From an uncultured Rhizobiaceae group bacterium (lineage in GTDB: Bacteria > Pseudomonadota > Alphaproteobacteria > Rhizobiales > Rhizobiaceae), in assembly GCA_937951645.1 (NCBI GenBank), contig CALFBM010000070.1, positions 1-32,109 on the forward strand: DNA of 32,109 bases, given 5' to 3'. The notes below the pieces were generated by a model that saw only the letters and a list, made by a program, of their open reading frames with translations, was not told where the DNA came from and did no database searches. The stretch's first letter is position 1; the number at the start of each line of letters is the position of its first letter. Positions 18,710 to 26,642 of the stretch are shown piece after piece. The translations under genes were made by a program, and so were the position numbers.

Positions 18710-19376
18710 CACCCGGCACTCCATAAGAAGGCGCCTCTCTAGGATCGAGCGCGCGTTGCACATAAGCCTCTACTTGTGGTTTGTAGACTTCCCAGGCCTT
18801 TGTAACTGACATGATCGGGCAGTCTTCGCTCCAGTCACAACGAAGATCAACGATTGGCCAGGAGGTTTTGTCGCAAACCTGCATGCCTGCTGAATGAACC
18901 GAACCTGCTTCACCGCCAGCCAAGAGGCCTGAGTGCAGGGCAGCAATCAAGCGGTCTCCCAAATGTCCTGTTGTTGTTTCAAATCCATCAACAATTGCCT
19001 GAGGTACGTTTTCATTGGCTAAAAGATTTCCTGCAGAAATTACATCTTTACCCTTGGCATCTGTCCATATGCCAAGTGAATTTGAGCCTGAATGGATAGC
19101 TGTTTCACCTTTTTTGTCGATTGCCAGCACCTGGCGGTAATTGATGTATTTGCCTTCTTTTTTTATTTCAGCAATCGCTTCTTCTGCTGACTTGTCAGAT
19201 TGCATGAGATCCAGTGTCATGGGGCCTAGTGTGGGGTCAGTAATATTTTGGCTGGCAACGGCTCCAATGCCGGACCGTGTATAAGAACATCGCGCGGCGA
19301 CCGCTGGGGATGATGATGAGATGGCAACACCAAACATGCCTGTTTCAGCACAGCGGGCAACGAGCGAAAACGTCAT
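18702..19376 (-). CDS. DUF1028 family protein (Ntn-hydrolase-like)
   Basis: A 224-residue protein that starts MTFSLVARC and continues GMFGVAISSSSPAVAARC, the DUF1028 signature. The family belongs to the N-terminal-nucleophile hydrolase fold; Thr2, exposed after removal of Met, is the expected nucleophile. A short C-terminal part (about 185-224) carries the charged LRCDWSEDCP region. The biochemical role of most members is not known; amide or cyclic-amide hydrolysis fits the operon. It overlaps ridA by four bases (ATGA) and the next Rieske gene by eight, which signals translational coupling and a common pathway. Confidence 0.85.
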   Translation of the reverse strand: MTFSLVARCAETGMFGVAISSSSPAVAARCSYTRSGIGAVASQNITDPTLGPMTLDLMQSDKSAEEAIAEIKKEGKYINYRQVLAIDKKGETAIHSGSNSLGIWTDAKGKDVISAGNLLANENVPQAIVDGFETTTGHLGDRLIAALHSGLLAGGEAGSVHSAGMQVCDKTSWPIVDLRCDWSEDCPIMSVTKAWEVYKPQVEAYVQRALDPREAPSYGVPGDE

Positions 19377-19789
19377 AGCGGAATAACGGCCGTACCGTCA
19401 ATTTCTACCAGCCACTCTGGTCGCGCCAAAGCCTGCACCACAAGGCCTGTTGAAACGGGATGCACCCCTTTTAGATATTCGCCCATGGTGCGGTAGATGG
19501 CTTCTCTATGCCTGACATCTGTAATATAAACCACAATTTTCACCAGATGTTCCATCTCACCGCCAGCTTCCTCGATGAGTTGCTTGATGTTTTGCATGAC
19601 CTTGTGGGTTTGCTCTACCGGATCGTGGCTATCAATGTTCTGCGCGTCATCCAGATTTTGGGGGCATTGGCCACGCAACCAAACTGTCTTGCCGCCATGG
19701 GTTACAACGGCCTGACATAAATCATTATCGAGAGCCTGTTCCGGATAGGTATCCCTGGTATTGAATTTTCGGATGCGCGTATGAGCCAA
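19373..19789 (-). CDS. RidA/YjgF family protein (imine/enamine deaminase-like)
   Basis: A 138-residue protein of the YjgF/YER057c/UK114 fold. LRGQCPQNLDD, HKVMQNIKQLIEEAGGEMEHLVKIVVYITD and HPVSTGLVVQALARPEWLVEIDGTAVIP are the expected segments. Many catabolic RidA-like proteins hydrolyse reactive imine or enamine intermediates (family knowledge). The conserved Arg at the active site is probably that of LARPEWLVEID, though its neighbourhood differs from canonical RidA. The start is TTG (19787-19789) with AGGA seven bases upstream. It lies between the second Rieske gene (41 bases upstream) and DUF1028 (four-base overlap). Confidence 0.85.
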   Translation of the reverse strand: MAHTRIRKFNTRDTYPEQALDNDLCQAVVTHGGKTVWLRGQCPQNLDDAQNIDSHDPVEQTHKVMQNIKQLIEEAGGEMEHLVKIVVYITDVRHREAIYRTMGEYLKGVHPVSTGLVVQALARPEWLVEIDGTAVIPL

Positions 19790-19830
19790 AGTTTTATCCT
19801 GTGCTTGTATCTGTTTAATGCATCCGGAGT

Positions 19831-20955
19831 TTATCCTGCCCCTTGCATTCTATTATTAATGTAACTTGCAAAATCATAATTGGGGCGTTCTAAATGAGAC
19901 AGATGTCCCGGTTTAGCGACTTGTGAGCATAGCCCGCGATAAACCTTCTCTGTACAGCCCTTGTCTTCCACATTTACTTCATCAAGAAGCGTTTTAAGTT
20001 TTGTGAAGTTTGCTTGTGCATCCGGATCATTTACATACTCTTGCGACATGCCACCGCCAAAGCCGATTTCAACCTGCCCCACACCGTGCGGGTGCAGGGT
20101 TAGGTACCAGAAATATCCGGGCGTTAATGTAATCAGCAGGCTGGGATAAATCGCAAGCAGGTATGTCATCCGTCGACGATCACCTTCAAGGCGTTTATTA
20201 TTGGGGTGAGCAAGGGCAATTTTCAGGGAATCATCTTTGAGAATCGTATGATAATTGAATGCATCTTCTCCCGGAGGGCAGATCATTTCCTCCAGTTTTG
20301 AAAGACCACCAATTGTGCCTGCGTGGCATACTGGCAAGTGATAACTTTCCATGAAATTTTCGGCAAGCACTTTCCAGTTGGTATCCCAAATATGAGTTTC
20401 AAAGAAAGTTTGCGTATATGAGCCCATGTCATAATCACCTACAAGTTCTTCAACCTTTGAGAGCTCTTGTGAGACTGGTTTTGGTTCAGCATTCAGTGTT
20501 ACGAAAACCCAGCCCAGCCATTCCTCACATCGTATCTGGGGCAGTTTGTAGTCTTTTTTGCAAAAACCGGTATTGAGCGTCATGGCAGGTGCACCGCGCA
20601 AAGTGCCATCAAGGTTATAGGTCCATGAATGGTAAGGACACACAATGCTACGGGTATTGCCAGAACCTTCAAGCAGGGTGGACATGCGGTGCAGGCAAAC
20701 ATTAGACATTGCCTTTAACTGACCCTCTTTGTCCCGAAGAACGATAATCGGCTGCCCTGCCAGATTAAGCGTTACATAGTCGCCTTTATTTGCCAAAGAA
20801 GTGGCGCGGCCTACGCAGAACCAGTCCCTGGAAAAAATGTCTTTAAGTTCGCGTTCAAGGAAATCTTGTGAAGTATAAACAGAAGGCGGCATTGCGTGCG
20901 CCTGCTCAAAGGGAACCGAGACGTTTTCTTTAAGTTCTGCAACAGCGTCTGACAT
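19831..20955 (-). CDS. Rieske non-haem iron oxygenase, alpha subunit (second copy, first gene of operon)
   Basis: A 374-residue oxygenase paralogous to the other Rieske protein. Rieske ligands are C87, H89, C106 and H109 (CLHRM, CPYHSW). Iron ligands H206 and H211 lie in ENFMESYHLPVCH, again with Glu (E203) at the bridging position. The ATG at 20953-20955 has GGAG seven bases upstream; a TTG four codons earlier lacks such support. The two oxygenases differ clearly in their C-terminal catalytic domains, so they probably act on successive intermediates or different positions of the same molecule. It opens the operon; its promoter must lie in the 375-base space upstream. Confidence 0.88.
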   Translation of the reverse strand: MSDAVAELKENVSVPFEQAHAMPPSVYTSQDFLERELKDIFSRDWFCVGRATSLANKGDYVTLNLAGQPIIVLRDKEGQLKAMSNVCLHRMSTLLEGSGNTRSIVCPYHSWTYNLDGTLRGAPAMTLNTGFCKKDYKLPQIRCEEWLGWVFVTLNAEPKPVSQELSKVEELVGDYDMGSYTQTFFETHIWDTNWKVLAENFMESYHLPVCHAGTIGGLSKLEEMICPPGEDAFNYHTILKDDSLKIALAHPNNKRLEGDRRRMTYLLAIYPSLLITLTPGYFWYLTLHPHGVGQVEIGFGGGMSQEYVNDPDAQANFTKLKTLLDEVNVEDKGCTEKVYRGLCSQVAKPGHLSHLERPNYDFASYINNRMQGAG

Positions 20956-21330
20956 ATTATTCTCCAACCATCATACTGTTTATAGCATATAAAATATATA
21001 AACTTTAAACACGTTGCCAGAAACTAATTGCATATGAAGCAAGCAATTCCACATGCCTGCTTCGGCGCAGACTAATCAGTTTTGGGTAAGCTTTTATGGC
21101 TGACATTGTGGTATCTTAACTGAGAGTTTTATTTGTTGATTAGCTGAGGCTTGTGCAAGTAACAGTTGAGGCTGTCCTTATAGTTATTGCAAAAATGACA
21201 CGCCTGTGGGAAAAAGTGGGCGTTAACCATAAACAGTGCGAAATTTACTTGAAAACTGTGTTAAGGGTTGCACAACAAGTGTTTATTGCACGATAATAAT
21301 ATATGAATTTATGCCAGACAGGTGGGTGAA
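20956..21330. other. 375-base divergent intergenic region
   Basis: No credible ORF is seen here. It separates the Rieske operon (minus) from an exported protein gene (plus), so it must hold promoters for both. Notable structure: an imperfect nine-base inverted repeat, GAAGCAAGC (21036-21044) with GCCTGCTTC (21055-21063), one mismatch and a ten-base spacer. The stretch near the Rieske start is very AT-rich. The LysR operator probably lies here, but no certain T-N11-A site could be assigned. Confidence 0.5.
21268..21297 (+). promoter_or_regulatory. Candidate promoter of the exported barrel-like protein
   Basis: TTGCAC (21268-21273) and GATAAT (21292-21297) are spaced by 18 bases, 33 bases before the predicted start. 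TTGCAC occurs a second time within the spacer. Good but unproven sigma-70-like match. Confidence 0.42.
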
Positions 21331-22245
21331 TTGAACAGGTTTTTAAAAGCAGCTTTAGTAGCCGTTGGTTTTCTTTCATGCGGTTCTTTTGCAAATGCAG
21401 CCGATCTTATACTTGATCCTACTCCTGTTGCTGAGCAACCAGCGCCTTCACAACCTGCTGTAGCAGTTGATTCGCTCAATTTTGAACTAAGCCTTTTGGG
21501 TGGTGCCTATCAGCGCAATGTGCTGGGCAGTGCATCAAATGCCATGTTTACCGCTTCGGTTGCAACGCCTTTGCCTATATTCCATAACTTTGGTGCGCAG
21601 ATTGATGCAGCTGTCGGTATTTACGATGGTGATTTCACAAGCTCTGCTGCGGGTCTTCATTTGTTTTGGCGTGATTCCGAGAGAGGCATGATTGGTATCT
21701 ATGGTGACTGGGCTTATACAGACCCGGAACATGGTGGCCGTGTTGGTGTTGAGCTTTCATCCTACAAGGATCGTTGGTCCGTTGATGCGCTTCTTGGTTT
21801 TCAATTTGGTCAACACTTTGAAACCGAATTTATCGACGAAGTTGACTTGTCTTATTATTACACAGACGACTTTCGTGTTTCTGTTGGCCATCGCCTGACT
21901 TCTCGTGGTCATGTTGGTAACTTGTCATTTGAGCATTTGCTTACGGATCAAGGGTTTGAGGGCGTTAGCGTCTTTGGTGAAATTGAAGCGGGTGAAGACA
22001 GTTACGTTGGCGGTTTTGGCGGTGTTCGTTATGCCTTTGGCAGCAATTCCAACACATTGATTGATCGTGATCGTCGTTCAAGTGTTCAGGTTCGTATTCC
22101 GCGTAATCTTTCCAGTGTAACCCAGTGTGGTGATCTTGATGTGCCTCGTCCGGAAACATCGCTTCGCGGTGAGCAGACGAACCTTTGTGCGTCAGAAGAC
22201 GATATTAATGATGTTTCATCAACTGGCATCACCAAGAAACAATAA
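21331..22245 (+). CDS. Exported beta-barrel-like protein of unknown function
   Basis: A 304-residue protein. The signal peptide spans residues 1-23 (MNRFLKAALVAVGFLSCGSF, cleavage after ANA). I chose TTG at 21331, which has AGGTGG five bases upstream; GTG at 21322 is the alternative and adds three residues. After a Pro-rich linker (about 28-44) the sequence shows alternating aromatic strands (LNFELSLLGGAYQ, GLHLFWRDSERGMIGIYGDWAY, DRWSVDALLGFQFGQHF, VSVFGEIEAGEDSYVGGFGGVRYAFG), as in outer-membrane barrels. The last 60 residues are polar with two Cys. No family is recognised. The position before msrP, a periplasmic repair enzyme, may or may not be meaningful. Confidence 0.75.
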   Translation: MNRFLKAALVAVGFLSCGSFANAADLILDPTPVAEQPAPSQPAVAVDSLNFELSLLGGAYQRNVLGSASNAMFTASVATPLPIFHNFGAQIDAAVGIYDGDFTSSAAGLHLFWRDSERGMIGIYGDWAYTDPEHGGRVGVELSSYKDRWSVDALLGFQFGQHFETEFIDEVDLSYYYTDDFRVSVGHRLTSRGHVGNLSFEHLLTDQGFEGVSVFGEIEAGEDSYVGGFGGVRYAFGSNSNTLIDRDRRSSVQVRIPRNLSSVTQCGDLDVPRPETSLRGEQTNLCASEDDINDVSSTGITKKQ

Positions 22246-22364
22246 TTTTCTATCACAATCGTGTTTTGTCTGACAGATTTGTGAGATTATGTTTCTTGCA
22301 TTTTAAGGGTTTTGCCCCATATTTCCTTTAAATACGATGTTTGAAGGGTACAAAGGCTTAAACC

Positions 22365-23342
22365 ATGTCAAAACGCAATTTTATCAAACCATCATGGAAT
22401 GTACCTGAATCAAGGGCAACTTCCGAGGCTGTTTTCCTTAATCGACGGGAGTTGATCAAGGGCCTTGGCATGGGCGGTCTGCTGGCTGCTACCAGCATGA
22501 CTTACGCAAGCCATCAAGCACAGGCCGCAGAAGATCCCAGTGCAGGGCTTTACAAGGATATCGTGCGTAATGAAAAATATACGCTTGATCGTCCGATTAC
22601 GCCTGAACAATTAAATCTTACCTATAATAATTTTTATGAATTTGGTTCTCACAAGCAAATTCACGAAGCAGCACAGGCTTTAAAGATACGTCCTTGGGAA
22701 ATTGCCATTGATGGCGAAGTTGAAAAGCCCATGACGCTTGGTATTGACGATCTTTTGAAAAAGATGCCGCTTGAAGAACGCCTCTATCGCCATCGTTGTG
22801 TTGAAGCCTGGTCGATGACCGTTCCGTGGTCCGGTTTTGAATTGTCAAAACTCATTGAATTGGCCAAGCCCACCAATGACGCAAAATATATGCGTTTTGA
22901 AACCTTTGAAGATAAATCCGTAGCACCAGGGCAAAAGCAGTTCTGGTATCCCTGGCCTTATGTTGAGGGCATCACAATGGAAGAAGCCATGAATGAAATG
23001 GCCTTTATGGTAACGGGTGCTTACGGAAAACCGGTTTCGAAGCAAATGGGCGCACCACTGCGCCTGGCCTTGCCATGGAAATATGGCTTCAAGCATATTA
23101 AATCAATCAAGAAAATCAGCTTTACAAAAGAACGCCCGGTAAGTTTCTGGGAAGAGCTTGGTCCAACTGAATATGGCTTTTGGGCTAATGTAAATCCGGA
23201 AATTGACCATGCACGTTGGTCGCAGGCTACGGAGCGTGATCTTGAAACAGGCGAACGTATTCCAACAAAGCTGTTTAATGGTTACGGTGAGCAGGTTGCG
23301 CATCTTTACAAGGATTTGCAAAGCGAGCAATTATATAAATAA
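22365..23342 (+). CDS. msrP: Protein-methionine-sulfoxide reductase catalytic subunit MsrP
   Basis: A 325-residue molybdopterin enzyme that reduces methionine sulfoxide in periplasmic proteins. The twin-arginine signal (FLNRRELIKGLGMGG, R27-R28, cleavage near QAQA at residue 54) matches that of E. coli MsrP closely. C145 in YRHRCVEAWSMTVPWSGFEL is the molybdenum ligand. GYGKPV-type and LPWKYGFKHIKSIKKI segments complete the sulfite-oxidase fold. Length equals that of the family. The haem membrane partner MsrQ, usually adjacent, is absent here; the next gene is on the other strand. Confidence 0.95.
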   Translation: MSKRNFIKPSWNVPESRATSEAVFLNRRELIKGLGMGGLLAATSMTYASHQAQAAEDPSAGLYKDIVRNEKYTLDRPITPEQLNLTYNNFYEFGSHKQIHEAAQALKIRPWEIAIDGEVEKPMTLGIDDLLKKMPLEERLYRHRCVEAWSMTVPWSGFELSKLIELAKPTNDAKYMRFETFEDKSVAPGQKQFWYPWPYVEGITMEEAMNEMAFMVTGAYGKPVSKQMGAPLRLALPWKYGFKHIKSIKKISFTKERPVSFWEELGPTEYGFWANVNPEIDHARWSQATERDLETGERIPTKLFNGYGEQVAHLYKDLQSEQLYK

Positions 23343-23349
23343 TGATCAG

Positions 23350-23379
23350 AAAAAAGCCGGGCTTTTTAAATAGCCCGGC
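23350..23379 (-). terminator. Terminator between msrP and the OCD gene, active on the minus strand
   Basis: GCCGGGCT (23356-23363) pairs with AGCCCGGC (23372-23379) around an eight-base loop. The six A at 23350-23355 give a T-run on the minus strand, so it best serves the trxB-lysR-ocd transcript; it may also stop msrP. The 220 bases between it and the OCD stop hold no ORF, but contain a seven-base hairpin with a three-base loop (ACAGAAG 23423-23429, CTTCTGT 23433-23439). Confidence 0.65.
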
Positions 23380-23605
23380 AAAGTAACAAGAAGGTATATT
23401 CACTCTTACCTTCAAGAGGGTAACAGAAGGCTCTTCTGTATTTGTCGGGAGGAGAATAACAAATCGAATCACCTACTGTGGTTTCAATAATGCTCTCGAT
23501 GTGTTTCAAAACAATACAGTTTTTGATGAAAGTGGCATAAAATGCCAAAAGAGCGCTTTAATATGAGCTTGTTGTTGTATTTTTATCACGATTTAAGCTA
23601 AAATA

Positions 23606-24535
23606 TTACGTAACGTAACTTTTGATGGTTTTATAAATTTCAAGGCTTGTCATAAGATCCAGATGAGCCCCACCACCATTTTTAAAAACAGTAATTGCAG
23701 CTTGTGTGCTTCGATTGATATGTCCTGCGCATAGATCATAATAATCACCAAGGATATCTTTTTGTGTGATTGTGCCTTCTTCAAGCGGTATTTTGATTTC
23801 ACCAATGTGTTCGATTGTTGTTTCTCTTGAGTCCACGAAAATTTCTGATTTTTTCAAAAGTGTGTTGTCTGCTTCGCGCATGTCAGGTTTAAAGGCACCT
23901 ATAAGATCTACATGCGTTCCTGGTGCTACCCAGTCACCTTTTATGATGGGTTCAATCGTCATGGTGGCACTGGTGATAATGTTTGCATTGTGACATGCGG
24001 ATTGCAAATTACTTGCCACTTCTATTCCTGGAACCCTGGGACTCAACTGTTTGGCAAGTTCATGGGCTTTTTGCTCTGTTCGGTTATAGATGATGAAGCG
24101 TTTTATTGATGGAAAGACCTCGTGGTAAGCTTCCAGGATTGATGCTGCTACCGTGCCTGCTCCTACCATTAGATGTGTCCCGGGTTCAGGATTGGCAAGC
24201 AATCGTGCTCCCAAAACGGAATCACCGGCCGTCTTCCATTTTGTAACCAGAATGCCATCAATGACTGCCTTTAGGCTTCCGTCTTTATCGTCAAAAACCA
24301 GTACGCCGCCTTGAATGGATGGCAGTTCATTATTTTCAGGAAAGACGCTCATGGATTTCATCGCCATACCCAAGCCGTTAATCCATGCGCCCCTGCTTAG
24401 AAGGGCATTGGGTGCTTCTTGCAAAAGAAGATCACCGATTTGAGCCTTTGGTAAAAGGTGGCCTGCATGAATTGCATTGGCAATCGCTGTCCAATTCAGA
24501 TGTGGGTCTGCTTCTTCAAACGAAATTGTACGCAT
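23606..24535 (-). CDS. Ornithine cyclodeaminase/mu-crystallin family protein
   Basis: A 309-residue NAD(P)-binding protein. MAMKSMSVFPEN contains the substrate-binding Lys, GTHLMVGAGTVAASILEAY is the dinucleotide-binding loop (VGAGTVA, about 126-132), and LIGAFKPDMREAD supplies the conserved Asp. Members convert ornithine to proline with loss of ammonia, or reduce cyclic imino acids such as pyrroline-2-carboxylate (family knowledge). Which applies is not clear. It follows the lysR gene by five bases and may be regulated by it. Links with the ArgE-type and AruI-like genes elsewhere in the window (arginine/ornithine metabolism) are possible but loose. Confidence 0.85.
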   Translation of the reverse strand: MRTISFEEADPHLNWTAIANAIHAGHLLPKAQIGDLLLQEAPNALLSRGAWINGLGMAMKSMSVFPENNELPSIQGGVLVFDDKDGSLKAVIDGILVTKWKTAGDSVLGARLLANPEPGTHLMVGAGTVAASILEAYHEVFPSIKRFIIYNRTEQKAHELAKQLSPRVPGIEVASNLQSACHNANIITSATMTIEPIIKGDWVAPGTHVDLIGAFKPDMREADNTLLKKSEIFVDSRETTIEHIGEIKIPLEEGTITQKDILGDYYDLCAGHINRSTQAAITVFKNGGGAHLDLMTSLEIYKTIKSYVT

Positions 24536-24540
24536 TTGAG

Positions 24541-25431
24541 TTAGTATTTCCAGTGCCTGGCTTTTGAAATAAGAAAATCACGGAAGACTTTTAATTTGGC
24601 TGAGGAACGCATTTCTGCCGGATAGCAGAAATATGTATCAAATTCTGGTACTTCGACATCTGGCAATAGCTGGACGAGGGCGTGTCGATCTTCAACAATA
24701 TAGTCTGGAAGTACGGCAATGCCTGTGCCTTCTTCGCAAACACGGCGAAGCGCGCGAAGGTTGTTTACCTGAAAAGTGGCCTCGCGTTTCTTGTGTCCTT
24801 CCATGCCGGCGTATAAAAGCCAGTTTACCTCTGCCAAATACCCGGGGGCATTTTCTCCATAGGCGATAATTCTATGATTTTTCAGATCTTCCATGCTGGT
24901 TGGCTGTCCAAATTTCTTTAAATAACTTGGTGCAGCATAAACATGAAGGTGTACGGTGAAGAGCTTGCGCTGAATTAGATCAGGGTTTTTGGGTTGTCTA
25001 AGTCTGATAGCGCAATCAGCCGCTCTGGTTACAAGATCCAGTTCTTCATCTGCAAGGATCATTTCAAGATGAACATCAGGATAAAGATTAATGAACTCAT
25101 GAATACGTGTGGTAAGCCAACCTGTTCCAAGGCCAACTGTTGTTGTAACTTTCAAATTGCCTTCAGGTCGTTCAGTTGAATCGACCAGCTTTGATTGGAC
25201 AGCATCAAGTTTTAGCAGAACATCATGTGCTGTTGCGTAAAGTGTTTCGCCCTGATCTGTCATCACCAGCCCACGTGCATGTCGATGGAATAAAGGGACC
25301 TTCAAGTCACCTTCCAGGCTGCTTACTTGGCGTGAAATTGCAGATTGACTTAGATTTAGCTTGTCAGCCGCATGGGTAAAGCTGCCAGCTTCTGCCACCG
25401 CATGAAAAATCCGCAGCTTGTCCCAGTCCAT
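24541..25431 (-). CDS. LysR-family transcriptional regulator (between trxB and ocd)
   Basis: A 296-residue regulator whose winged helix (MDWDKLRIFHAVAEAGSFTHAADKLNLSQSAISRQVSSLE) is of the type common downstream of trxB in alphaproteobacteria. The effector domain covers about 88-290. A very strong GGGAGGG lies four bases before the ATG. It is 32 bases after trxB and five before the OCD gene, so all three appear co-transcribed. Target genes cannot be read from sequence; the ocd gene is the nearest candidate. Redox control of trxB is an alternative. Confidence 0.92.
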   Translation of the reverse strand: MDWDKLRIFHAVAEAGSFTHAADKLNLSQSAISRQVSSLEGDLKVPLFHRHARGLVMTDQGETLYATAHDVLLKLDAVQSKLVDSTERPEGNLKVTTTVGLGTGWLTTRIHEFINLYPDVHLEMILADEELDLVTRAADCAIRLRQPKNPDLIQRKLFTVHLHVYAAPSYLKKFGQPTSMEDLKNHRIIAYGENAPGYLAEVNWLLYAGMEGHKKREATFQVNNLRALRRVCEEGTGIAVLPDYIVEDRHALVQLLPDVEVPEFDTYFCYPAEMRSSAKLKVFRDFLISKARHWKY

Positions 25432-25463
25432 TCAACCCTCCCGTATCATGGCCTTCTCGATTA

Positions 25464-26429
25464 TTATTCAGCAGCTTCGCTTACGCTTTCCATTTCTGCA
25501 AGGTATTTTTCAGCTTCCAGTGCGGCCATACAGCCCATGCCGGCAGCAGTTACTGCCTGGCGATAAATATCGTCGGTGATGTCGCCTGCTGCATAAACAC
25601 CGGGAATTTCTGTAGAAGTTGAATCCGGTGCTGTCCAAAGATAGCCAGAATCCTTCTTTTTGAGCTTGCCTTCAAAGAGCTCTGTTTGCGGTGCATGGCC
25701 AATGGCAATGAAGACACCGTCTGTCTTGTGGTCGGTTACTTCGCCTGTATTGCGGTTTTTGATTTTGACACCTGTTACAGAAGGTGGAATGCTTTCCTCA
25801 CCCGTAATTTCAGCAAGTTCGCTATTCCAAATGACTTCGATGTTTTCTTTCTTGAAAACACGTTCCTGCAAGATACGTTCAGCACGAAATTCATCACGGC
25901 GATGAAGGATTGTAATTTTTGATGCAAGGTTTGAAAGATAAAGCGCTTCTTCAATCGCTGTGTTGCCGCCGCCAACAACTACAACTTCCTTGCCGCGATA
26001 AAAGAACCCGTCGCATGTTGCGCAGGCTGAGACACCAAAGCCCATGAACTTGTCTTCAGATGGAAGACCAAGCCACTTTGCTTTTGCTCCTGTACAAATT
26101 ATGATTGTGTCTGCGGTGTAAATTGTCCCGCTATCACCTATCGCCTTAAAAGGGCGAACATCAAGATCAACTTCCATGATGTGATCATTGATGACGTTGG
26201 TTCCGACATTTTTTGCCTGTTCAAGCATTTGTTCCATCATCCACGGCCCCTGAACAGCTTCCGCGTAGCCAGGATAATTTTCAACCTCGGTTGTAATCAT
26301 CAACTGCCCACCTTGCTCAAGACCTGCCACAAGTGTTGGTTCCAGCATGGCGCGTGCACCATAAATTGCTGCTGTATAACCAGCAGGACCGGAACCAATA
26401 ATGAGCATTTTTGTGTGATGTGTAGACAT
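25464..26429 (-). CDS. trxB: Thioredoxin-disulfide reductase
   Basis: A 321-residue flavoenzyme that reduces thioredoxin with NADPH in the cytosol. GSGPAG at 12-17 binds FAD, CATC at 136-139 is the redox-active disulfide, and GGGNTA at 153-158 followed by HRRDEFRAE binds NADPH. The C-terminal FAD motif GVYAAGDITDDIYRQAVTAAGMGCMAAL is complete. The length equals that of the bacterial low-molecular-weight enzyme. First gene of the trxB-lysR-ocd run. The leader contains a seven-base inverted repeat ten bases before the ATG, and no clear Shine-Dalgarno. Confidence 0.97.
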   Translation of the reverse strand: MSTHHTKMLIIGSGPAGYTAAIYGARAMLEPTLVAGLEQGGQLMITTEVENYPGYAEAVQGPWMMEQMLEQAKNVGTNVINDHIMEVDLDVRPFKAIGDSGTIYTADTIIICTGAKAKWLGLPSEDKFMGFGVSACATCDGFFYRGKEVVVVGGGNTAIEEALYLSNLASKITILHRRDEFRAERILQERVFKKENIEVIWNSELAEITGEESIPPSVTGVKIKNRNTGEVTDHKTDGVFIAIGHAPQTELFEGKLKKKDSGYLWTAPDSTSTEIPGVYAAGDITDDIYRQAVTAAGMGCMAALEAEKYLAEMESVSEAAE

Positions 26430-26439
26430 GATTTCAACC

Positions 26440-26465
26440 GTTATCTGTTTCTTGACCTAGATAAC
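26440..26465 (-). promoter_or_regulatory. Inverted repeat in the trxB leader
   Basis: GTTATCT (26440-26446) and AGATAAC (26459-26465) are perfect inverted copies 12 bases apart, just before the trxB start codon. It could be a protein operator or an RNA hairpin that limits access to the ribosome site. Confidence 0.4.
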
Positions 26466-26642
26466 AATCGAGCAGGGGGGATTACAAGGGCAAACAGGCC
26501 TGCACACACAGGTTTGAACAAGATGGAGGAACCCAATTTATCGCCCTGATAATATTATGGATTGCGCCTCATGTGTTTGCAGGAACAATATTTTGATGCT
26601 ACCAGACGTTTGATATCCTTTTCATGCAGAAATAGTCCTATA

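Noticed and set aside
23366-23548. 60-residue open frame after msrP on the minus strand
   Set aside because: It overlaps the terminator hairpin, has no ribosome site and shows no protein-like pattern.
26562-26642. 27-residue N-terminal extension of the DxD glycosyltransferase-like protein from a TTG
   Set aside because: The extension is Cys-rich and unlike the family, while MSVANIVCIKWGDK matches a normal family start.
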